27,038 bases of DNA from contig DASSZD010000100.1 of assembly GCA_035702985.1 (NCBI GenBank), positions 1 to 27,038 on the forward strand. The letters are read 5' to 3'. The position numbers and the translations under genes are program-made. The DNA is from JAKAXG01 sp035702985 (GTDB lineage Bacteria; Actinomycetota; Acidimicrobiia; Acidimicrobiales; Palsa-688). The notes beneath the pieces are model-generated. The model had not been told where the DNA came from. It did no database searches and worked only from the letters and a program-made list of their open reading frames with translations. Below, one piece after another: positions 21,825-27,038 of this stretch (the stretch's first letter is position 1; the number at the start of each line of letters is the position of its first letter).

Positions 21825-22871
21825 ATGACCGACCACAAAGCTGTGGACCATCCGGTCCCTCCCACCGCCGGCGATCGGCGCGGCGTCGACAGCCCGGCTG
21901 CGTCCACCTCCGATGGCGATGGCGGCCACAGCCCCGCCGGTGGGGGCCACGACGACCACGGGCACGGAGGTCACGCCCACGGGGTGGGTGGAAACGCCGA
22001 TGTGCGGTACCTGGCGGTGGCGCTGGGGCTGATCTCGGCGTTCATGGTGGGCGAGGTGGTCGCCGCCATCTCCTCTGGTTCGCTGGCTCTGCTGGCCGAC
22101 GCCGGTCACATGCTGACCGACGTAGCCGCCCTGGCGGCCAGCGTGTGGGCCGCCCACCTGGCGGCTCGCCCGGCCGGCGGCAGATGGACCTACGGGTTGA
22201 AGCGGGCCGAGATTCTCTCCGCCGCCGGCAACGGGGTCACGCTGGCGGTGATCGGGGCCGTGATCACCATCGAGGGGATCCGCCGGCTGATCACCCCGCC
22301 CGGAGTGGAGGGCGCCGTGGTCCTGGGCGTGGCCCTGGCCGGCGCGGTGGTCAACGTGGCCGCCACCGCAGTGCTGGCCCGGGCCAACCGGACCAGCCTC
22401 AACGTCAAGGGGGCCTTCGCCCACATCGTCACCGATCTGTACGCCTTCCTCGGCACGGCGGCGGCCGGGCTGGTCATCCTGCTCACCGGATGGGCCCGGG
22501 CCGACGCCGTGGCATCTCTGCTGGTCGCCGCGCTGATGGCTCACGCCGCGTGGGGCCTGCTGCGCGATGCCGGGCGCATCCTGCTCCAGGCCGCCCCCGA
22601 CGACGTGTCCCTCCAGGAGGTCCGGGCCCACATCGCCGGGGTGGAGCACGTGCTCGGGGTGCACGACCTGCACGTCTGGACGCTCACTTCCAACCTGCCC
22701 ACCCTCTCTGCCCACGTCGTGGTGGAGGACCACTGCTTCGCCTCCGGGCACGCCCCGCAGATCCTGGACTCCCTCCAGGACTGCCTGGGCCACCACTTCG
22801 ACGTGGAGCACTCCACCTTCCAGCTGGAGCCGGCCAGCCACGCCGCCCACGAACCCGGCCAGCACGCCTGA
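21825..22871 (+). CDS. CDF-family zinc efflux transporter (CzcD/ZitB-like)
   Basis: 348 residues, six TM. The N-terminal ~58 residues are disordered and contain a His/Gly-rich stretch (GHDDHGHGGHAHG, ~41-53), a likely metal-binding lead. The transport site is H95/D99 in TM2 (ADAGHMLTDV) and H200/D204 in TM5 (AFAHIVTD), the HD-HD set of zinc-selective CzcD/ZitB/ZnT proteins rather than the iron/manganese type. The C-terminal cytoplasmic domain (VLGVHDLHVWTLTSNLPTLSAHVVV) ends in another His-rich tail. ATG 21825 follows GTAGAGG. It exports zinc (possibly also Cd or Co) in exchange for protons and is controlled by the divergent ArsR repressor. Confidence 0.92.
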   Translation: MTDHKAVDHPVPPTAGDRRGVDSPAASTSDGDGGHSPAGGGHDDHGHGGHAHGVGGNADVRYLAVALGLISAFMVGEVVAAISSGSLALLADAGHMLTDVAALAASVWAAHLAARPAGGRWTYGLKRAEILSAAGNGVTLAVIGAVITIEGIRRLITPPGVEGAVVLGVALAGAVVNVAATAVLARANRTSLNVKGAFAHIVTDLYAFLGTAAAGLVILLTGWARADAVASLLVAALMAHAAWGLLRDAGRILLQAAPDDVSLQEVRAHIAGVEHVLGVHDLHVWTLTSNLPTLSAHVVVEDHCFASGHAPQILDSLQDCLGHHFDVEHSTFQLEPASHAAHEPGQHA

Positions 22872-23006
22872 CCGACCGGCGCGGCACCGTCGGTGTCGAC
22901 CGGTGGTGACCCGGCCGGCTGGGTGAGCGGCCCCGGCTGAGGTCCTGCGGCCCCCCGGCAGAGCGCCGCCCGACCTGCCACTGGGCAGACAGGATCGGCC
23001 ACCCTG

Positions 23007-23034
23007 TTGGAACTATACCCTTGGGGGGTATAGT
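23007..23034 (+). promoter_or_regulatory. CsoR promoter and operator
   Basis: ACTATACCC-N5-GGGTATAGT (23012-23034) is a perfect dyad of the CsoR type (pseudo-palindrome with G/C core). A promoter, TTGGAA (23007-23012), 16 bp, TATAGT (23029-23034), is covered by it, so bound repressor would exclude polymerase. Predicted transcription start ~23041, 18 bp before ATG 23059. A second copy with the same N5 spacing is at 25538. Confidence 0.8.
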
Positions 23035-23058
23035 CGGGACGTTCTCGGGAGGTGGACG

Positions 23059-23340
23059 ATGGTCGGCTACAGCGCCAACAAGGAGGCGGTCCTCAAGCGG
23101 CTGCGCCGGGTGGAGGGCCAGGTCCGGGGCATCACCCGGATGGTGGAGGACGATACCTACTGCATAGACGTGCTGACCCAGGTCTCGGCTGCCACCCGGG
23201 CGCTCCAGGCGGTGGCTCTCGAACTGCTCGGGGATCATCTCAGCCACTGCGTGCACGACGCCGTGGCGGCGGGCGGCCCCGACGCCGATGAGAAGATCGC
23301 CGAGGCACGGGCCGCCATCGAACGGCTGGTGCGCTCGTGA
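23059..23340 (+). CDS. csoR: CsoR-family copper-sensing repressor
   Basis: 93-residue all-helical repressor. The copper triad is C35 (DTYCIDVL), H60 and C64 (GDHLSHCV), matching mycobacterial CsoR, in which Cu(I) binding by C-H-C releases the DNA. The N-terminal KRLRRVEGQVRGITRMVEDD is the family signature. FrmR and nickel-type relatives have a different histidine pattern, so copper is favoured. ATG 23059 has GGGAGG six bases before it. The dyad at 23012-23034 overlaps its promoter, showing autoregulation. The stop overlaps a possible small gene (GTGA), and the COG0701/YHS permease follows. Confidence 0.94.
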   Translation: MVGYSANKEAVLKRLRRVEGQVRGITRMVEDDTYCIDVLTQVSAATRALQAVALELLGDHLSHCVHDAVAAGGPDADEKIAEARAAIERLVRS

Positions 23341-23486
23341 ACGCGCCGCGCCCCAGGGACGTGTGCGGGCCCGCCGCCGGGGGCGCACCAACCTGCTCGA
23401 CCGGCCTGCTGGGCCGGCTGGCTTGGACCCTGCGCGAGCTGGCCGACCTGCTCGGGGCGCGGCGGAGGAGGCATCGTGCACGCTGA
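23337..23486 (+). CDS. Possible 49-residue protein between csoR and the YHS permease
   Basis: GTG 23337 overlaps the csoR stop (GTGA) and the frame closes at 23486, 11 nt inside the permease gene. It covers the whole gap, so stop/start overlaps link all three. The product is basic with two cysteines (VCGP and PTCSTG, ten residues apart) followed by an amphipathic helix-like LGRLAWTLRELADLLGARRRR. It could be a small copper-binding or membrane-associated peptide, or merely a chance open frame in GC-rich DNA. I recognise no family. The tight double overlap is the main argument for it. Confidence 0.45.
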   Translation: MNAPRPRDVCGPAAGGAPTCSTGLLGRLAWTLRELADLLGARRRRHRAR

Positions 23487-25125
23487 GTTGCTCGCGCTGA
23501 CCTTCGGGGGATTCTGGGGCGACATCGGCCGCAGCATCCGCGAGGGGTTCTACATGTTCTGGGACACCCTGTGGGCGTTGGTGCTGGGCTTCGGGCTGTC
23601 CGGGGCGGTCCAGGCGTTCGTGTCCCGCGACGCCATGCAGCGCCAGTTGGGCGACCACCGCCCGGCGTCGGTGGCCCGGGCGTCGGTCTACGGGATGGTG
23701 TCCTCCAGCTGCTCCTACGCGGCGTCCGCCATGGCCCGGTCGCTGTTCGCCCGGGGCGCGGATTTCCTGGCATCGATGGTGTTCATGTTCGCCTCCACCA
23801 ATCTGGTAGTGGAGCTGGGCATCGTGCTGCTGGTGCTGATCGGGTGGCAGTTCCTGGCGGCCGAGTTCATCGGCGGGGCCATCATGATCGTGATGCTGGT
23901 CGCTTTCGGCGGCCTGTGGCTGCGGGGCCGGAGCGTCGCCCGGGCCCGGGCGCACGTGGAGGCCGGGGCGGGCGGCGGCCACCAGCACGGGTCCGACGAG
24001 GCCCTCGAGAGGGAGGGCTGGCGGCGGCGGATCCGCACCCGGGCCGGATGGTCCGATGCCGCGGGCTACACCATGAGTGATCTGACCATGCTGCGCAAGG
24101 AACTGGCGATCGGCTTCCTGATCGCCGGGTTCCTGTCCGAGCTGGTGCCCCAGTCGGTGTGGTCGGACGTGTTCATCCACGGTCACGGGTTCTGGACCAG
24201 CCTGGAGAACGTCGTCGTCGGTCCGTTCGTCGCCCTGATCAGTTTCGTGTGCTCGGTCGGCAACGTGCCCCTCGCCGCCGCCCTCTGGGCCGGGGGCATC
24301 ACCTTCGGTGGGGTGGTGGCGTTCGTCTTCGCCGACCTGATCGCACTGCCCCTGGTCCTCATCTACCGCAAGCAGTACGGCGGGGCCATGGCCCTGCGGA
24401 TGCTGGCGGTGTTCTGGACGGTCATGTCCGCCGCCGGGCTGGTCACCGAGTACCTGTTCCGGGGGCTGGGCTGGATCCCCGCCGCCACGCCCGGTCAGGT
24501 GGTGGGGGACACCCTGAAGTGGAACTACACGACCGTGCTGAACATCGTCGCCCTGGTGGGCTTCGCCGGCCTGTACTGGCTGTACCGCAACCGTGAGCGC
24601 TTCGGTGGGGGTGCCGGCTACGCCAAGGACCCGGTCTGCGGCATGCAGGTCGAGACGGCTCACGCCCCCGCCTCCACGACCCACAACGGGCAACGCATCT
24701 TCTTCTGCTCCGAGCACTGCAAGCACCGCTTCGATGCCGATCCCGGGCGCTTCGCCGGCATCGAGGCCACCGGCGGCCACGACCACGGTGACGCCGGTCA
24801 CGGCGCAGGTGTCGACCTCGAAACCCTGGACCCGGTGTGCGGCATGACCGTCGACCCCGCCGGCGCGGCTGCCCGGCTCGGGCACCGGGGGCGCACCATC
24901 AGCTTCTGCTGCGCCGGCTGCGCCGAAGCCTTCAGCGCCGATCCCGACCGCTACATGCCGGAGCGGGCCACCGACCCGGTGTGCGGGATGACCGTCCAGC
25001 CGGCCGGCGCCGCCGCCTTCCGACGGGGCGACGGCGGCTCCGTCTGGTTCTGCTCCACCGGCTGCGCCGAGCACTGGGACGCCAGCCGAGGCACCCCGGT
25101 CAGGTTCAGCCTCCGCCGGGACTGA
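23476..25125 (+). CDS. COG0701 permease with three C-terminal YHS domains
   Basis: 549 residues. The first ~370 form an ~8-TM COG0701 (ArsP/DUF318-like) permease, with the duplicated motif seen at SSSCSYAASAMARSLFARGADF (C79) and SFVCSVGNVPLAAALWAGG (C259). A cytoplasmic His-rich loop (GGGHQHG, ~167-172) lies between. Three YHS metal-binding domains follow: DPVCGM at 385, 452 and 500, each with an FFCSEHC, FCCAGC or FCSTGC second motif. YHS domains bind soft metals and often feed copper P-type ATPases, so this is probably a metal (copper) permease. GTG 23476 is preceded by GGAGGAGG. It is co-transcribed with csoR. The His-rich linker between YHS1 and YHS2 (GGHDHGDAGHG) may also bind metal. 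Confidence 0.85.
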   Translation: MHAELLALTFGGFWGDIGRSIREGFYMFWDTLWALVLGFGLSGAVQAFVSRDAMQRQLGDHRPASVARASVYGMVSSSCSYAASAMARSLFARGADFLASMVFMFASTNLVVELGIVLLVLIGWQFLAAEFIGGAIMIVMLVAFGGLWLRGRSVARARAHVEAGAGGGHQHGSDEALEREGWRRRIRTRAGWSDAAGYTMSDLTMLRKELAIGFLIAGFLSELVPQSVWSDVFIHGHGFWTSLENVVVGPFVALISFVCSVGNVPLAAALWAGGITFGGVVAFVFADLIALPLVLIYRKQYGGAMALRMLAVFWTVMSAAGLVTEYLFRGLGWIPAATPGQVVGDTLKWNYTTVLNIVALVGFAGLYWLYRNRERFGGGAGYAKDPVCGMQVETAHAPASTTHNGQRIFFCSEHCKHRFDADPGRFAGIEATGGHDHGDAGHGAGVDLETLDPVCGMTVDPAGAAARLGHRGRTISFCCAGCAEAFSADPDRYMPERATDPVCGMTVQPAGAAAFRRGDGGSVWFCSTGCAEHWDASRGTPVRFSLRRD

Positions 25126-25166
25126 TCAGCTGGGGGGCGGGCCCCGCTGACGGCCGGTTGCGGCCG
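25126..25166. terminator. Paired hairpins after the YHS permease
   Basis: TCAGC-t-GGGG...CCCC-GCTGA (25126-25150, one bulged base) is followed at once by CGGCCG-GTTG-CGGCCG (25151-25166). Both lie between the permease stop and the convergent SHOCT gene. Neither has a T tract; they are candidate terminators for either strand. Confidence 0.5.
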
Positions 25167-25179
25167 GTGCGGCCCCGGC

Positions 25180-25473
25180 TCAGCGCTGGCCCGGCGTTTC
25201 CACGGGAGGCCGCCGATCCGCGTCGGAGGTGGGGCCGCCCCGAATCAGGTCCAGCAGCCGGCGGTACTCCTCGGCGCCGATCTCGCCGCGGGCCAGACGC
25301 TCGTCGAGGACCCGCTTGACATCGACAGGTTGTTCGGGCTGCTCGTAGCGGCGGGTGTGACCGGTCACGGCATACCAGATGCCCCAGACGACCAGACCCC
25401 AGAAGGCGATCATGGCGAAGAAGCCCAGTAGCCATCCCCACCAGTGCACTCCGCCACCCCAATACCACATCAT
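25180..25473 (-). CDS. Small SHOCT-domain membrane protein
   Basis: 97 residues. The N-terminus is Trp/Gly-rich (MMWYWGGGVHWWGWL), with a single membrane helix (~12-35). The C-terminal SHOCT motif is DVKRVLDERLARGEIGAEEYRRLLDL (~51-76), a short oligomerisation-type domain found at the ends of many membrane proteins; its function is generic. ATG 25473 has AGGAGGT about ten bases before it. It is divergent from the cupredoxin gene and shares its control region, including the second CsoR-like box, so it is likely part of the copper module. The two Met and the Trp cluster at the N-terminus could bind copper, but this is only a suggestion. Confidence 0.8.
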   Translation of the reverse strand: MMWYWGGGVHWWGWLLGFFAMIAFWGLVVWGIWYAVTGHTRRYEQPEQPVDVKRVLDERLARGEIGAEEYRRLLDLIRGGPTSDADRRPPVETPGQR

Positions 25474-25537
25474 CGGTCTCGACCTCCTGTGGGGTGCCCG
25501 GATCGGGCCCGGCCCTGCACGTCGACATTCGCCCCGG

Positions 25538-25554
25538 TATACCCGTGGGGGGTA
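25538..25554. promoter_or_regulatory. Second CsoR-like box
   Basis: TATACCC-N5-GGGTA matches the csoR operator core at 23014-23032 in sequence and spacing; only the last TA of the right arm is changed (to GG). It lies between the divergent SHOCT and cupredoxin genes, so both may be copper-induced through CsoR. Confidence 0.65.
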
Positions 25555-25597
25555 GGGCCATTGGTCGGCATCGGGACCGGTCGGACGGCCCTACCCC
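25549..25597 (+). repeat. 11-bp perfect inverted repeat (long hairpin) before the cupredoxin gene
   Basis: GGGGTAGGGCC (25549-25559) and GGCCCTACCCC (25587-25597) pair fully across 27 bases, with an inner GGTC/GACC pair (25563-25566 and 25574-25577). The left arm overlaps the CsoR-like box. It could be a second operator or a structured leader of the cupredoxin mRNA; no T tract follows. Confidence 0.55.
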
Positions 25598-25678
25598 GTC
25601 CCGCAACCCCGACCACACCATGACGGTGGCAACGCACTTGGTGTTCCCGAGTCGGTTCCGAGAAGAGGTATCGCGTCC

Positions 25679-26539
25679 ATGACCGCCACCGCTCACCGTC
25701 CCCAGCCGACACCTGCCCGGGACACCTCCCCGCCCCGGCGCCGGCGCACCGTCCTCGCCGTCGCTGCGGCGCTGGCCGCCAGCGGCCTGGGGGTCGGGCT
25801 CGCCATGACCGTCGGCGGCTCGGCGGCCTCGTCCGCTTCGGCCTACGGCTACTACCAGTCGGTGATGGGGCGCTACGGGATCGGCCCGTCGACCATGATG
25901 GGCGGCTCGGGCTACGGATGGATGACCGGCCCGAGCGGATACGGCTGGATGATGGGCGGTGCGTCGGCTCCGGGCTGGATGACCGGCGGCGCGCTGCCCG
26001 GGTTCATGGCAGGAGGCGGCGCCGATCCGGGCCAGGTCATGGGTTCCCTGTTCGCCGGCTCGCCCGGACCCCGGGTCAGCGCCGCCGAGGCCACCCGTCT
26101 GGGTGCTGAGGTCCCAGCCGGGGCCGGTATCGACCGGGCCGCCGACACCGTTGCCTTCAGCACCACCACCGTCCGCTTGACGGTGGTGGCCAGCCCGTCC
26201 ATGCCGGCGGAGAACTTCCGCATCGCCGGCCTCACCGACCCGACCATCGTGGTACCGGCTGGCGCCCGGATCTCTATCCGGTTCATCAATGCCGATGGGG
26301 ACATGGCCCACGGTCTGGTGGTCACTTCCTCCGAGGCGGCCTCGTCGTGGATGCCGATGATGACGTCCGGCCCGGCCTTCCCGGGAGCGGCGGTCTGGTT
26401 CCTCGGTGGGTCCACCTCGGCCGGGATGCACGAGGCGACCGTCGATTTCACCGCCTCCACCCCCGGCAGCTACCGGTACCTGTGCCCCGTGCCGGGCCAC
26501 GCCCGGGAGGGCATGGCGGGCACCCTGACCGTACGATGA
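25679..26539 (+). CDS. Secreted Met-rich cupredoxin
   Basis: 286 residues. The basic start ending in RRRR (~20-23) and the hydrophobic stretch ~24-44 are a signal peptide or anchor. Residues ~57-125 are a Met/Gly/Tyr/Trp-rich segment with repeated GYGWM and MMGG units, likely a Cu(I)-binding or flexible region. The C-terminal cupredoxin domain (~165-286) has type-1 copper ligands H211 (MAHGLVV), C269, H274 and M279 (YLCPVPGHAREGM), resembling sulfocyanin-like proteins. It would work outside the membrane in copper handling or electron transfer. ATG 25679 follows GAGG. The gene is divergent from the SHOCT gene and convergent with the DUF4396 gene. Confidence 0.85.
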   Translation: MTATAHRPQPTPARDTSPPRRRRTVLAVAAALAASGLGVGLAMTVGGSAASSASAYGYYQSVMGRYGIGPSTMMGGSGYGWMTGPSGYGWMMGGASAPGWMTGGALPGFMAGGGADPGQVMGSLFAGSPGPRVSAAEATRLGAEVPAGAGIDRAADTVAFSTTTVRLTVVASPSMPAENFRIAGLTDPTIVVPAGARISIRFINADGDMAHGLVVTSSEAASSWMPMMTSGPAFPGAAVWFLGGSTSAGMHEATVDFTASTPGSYRYLCPVPGHAREGMAGTLTVR

Positions 26540-26547
26540 GGTGCCTG

Positions 26548-26563
26548 CCGGCGCCCACGCCGG
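26548..26563. terminator. Hairpin between the cupredoxin and DUF4396 genes
   Basis: CCGGCG-CCCA-CGCCGG, a 6-bp perfect stem, lies nine bases past the cupredoxin stop in the convergent gap. It has no T tract. A further palindrome GCCGGATCCGGC follows. Candidate bidirectional terminator. Confidence 0.4.
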
Positions 26564-26609
26564 ACAGCCGGATCCGGCGCGACCGCCCGCTCGAATCCGG
26601 CCCCAGGAG

Positions 26610-27038
26610 CTACATGGCCTCCTTGATGCCCCTGCGGATGAGCCACACGTTGGTGGGCCAGGCGGTGAAGTAGCCGACGATCATCCCGACCTGCATGAGA
26701 AACCAGTAGGCGGCGTGGTCGGGGTGGATGTGGTGAGGGAAGAACACGAACTGCGTGAGGGCCATCCACCCGAACAGGCCCACCTCGAAGCTGGTCAACG
26801 ACAGCACGTCCGCCTTGGCCGCCTCGATCAGCCCCTTGCGCGGTCCGAGGCCGCGCATCGGGGCGATGGCGAAGTACTGGAAGGCGATTCCGAGCGTCAA
26901 CGCCAGGATGTAGTCGCCGATGTACTCCGGCAACAGTGACAGACCGCTGATCGACACTCCGAGACCGAACACCGCCCACTCGGCGCAGATGTCCCCCAGC
27001 GTGCACCCCGCCCCGCAATGGCTCACGCCGGTCGCGAC
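26610..27038 (-). CDS. DUF4396 membrane protein (5' end outside the window)
   Basis: The visible 142 codons start VATGVSHCGAGCTLGDICAEW and run through several TM segments with the family hallmarks FQYFAIAPMRGLG, KADVLSLTSFEVGLFGWMALTQF and WFLMQVGMIVGYFTAWPTNVWLIRRGIKEAM. DUF4396 has no assigned function; the conserved CGAGC motif suggests metal or redox chemistry. Family members carry about 50 more N-terminal residues before the '.a.GvSHCGAGC' motif, and the frame stays open to base 27038, so the true start is beyond the right edge; GTG 27026 is not the likely start. Its location beside the copper module suggests a linked role. Confidence 0.85.
   Translation of the reverse strand, partial: VATGVSHCGAGCTLGDICAEWAVFGLGVSISGLSLLPEYIGDYILALTLGIAFQYFAIAPMRGLGPRKGLIEAAKADVLSLTSFEVGLFGWMALTQFVFFPHHIHPDHAAYWFLMQVGMIVGYFTAWPTNVWLIRRGIKEAM

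Noticed and set aside
22872..23006. Possible gene or RNA between the CDF and csoR genes
   Set aside because: No convincing start, ribosome site or stable structured element; it appears to be plain spacer.

Overview
This is a very GC-rich window with strong G/C third-position bias, frequent GTG/TTG starts, many 1-4 nt stop/start overlaps and several promoters that fit leaderless mRNAs. With an apparent 6C-family small RNA, ECF42/YCII, CsoR, BlaI/M56 and DesKR-like two-component genes, this points to a free-living Actinomycetota bacterium. The sequence does not settle the class. It reads as chromosome; I see no rRNA, tRNA, CRISPR array, insertion sequence or phage gene, and no gene-free stretch above 300 bases.

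Left part (1-5104, plus strand): the end of a HesB-like Fe-S biogenesis protein; a SigB/F-type sigma factor with an unusual 180-residue N-terminal domain; a minus-strand small RNA with two C-rich hairpin loops converging on it; then an operon of ECF sigma factor, zinc-finger-type membrane anti-sigma factor, ABC ATPase and ABC-2 permease.

Middle (5079-12490, minus strand): reading downstream, an ABC-2 exporter pair, a DedA-COG4705 fusion, an OmpR-type response regulator with its histidine kinase, and a YCII protein paired with an ECF42 sigma factor. A NarL-type kinase/regulator pair (12651-14589, plus) is divergent from the ABC exporter and probably controls it, as in DesKR-like systems. The interval between them holds an 11-bp direct repeat and a perfect dyad.

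14586-18643: two small membrane proteins (minus), a PAP2 phosphatase (plus), and a minus-strand pair of a lysozyme-fold protein and a phosphodiester glycosidase. The same direct-repeat box (CTTAAG-N5-CTTCAG on the minus strand) lies upstream of both the OmpR-type regulator and this glycosidase, suggesting a shared regulon. A decayed glycosyltransferase follows.

Right part (19289-27038): a BlaI repressor with its dyad operator, an M56 metalloprotease and a DedA protein; a zinc-type ArsR repressor divergent from a CDF zinc exporter, with the operator inside the promoter spacer; and a copper module made of CsoR, a possible 49-residue protein, a COG0701 permease carrying three YHS domains, a SHOCT membrane protein, a secreted Met-rich cupredoxin and a DUF4396 membrane protein. 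Two CsoR-like boxes with identical spacing bracket the copper module, which is the most coherent candidate for a little-described system here.
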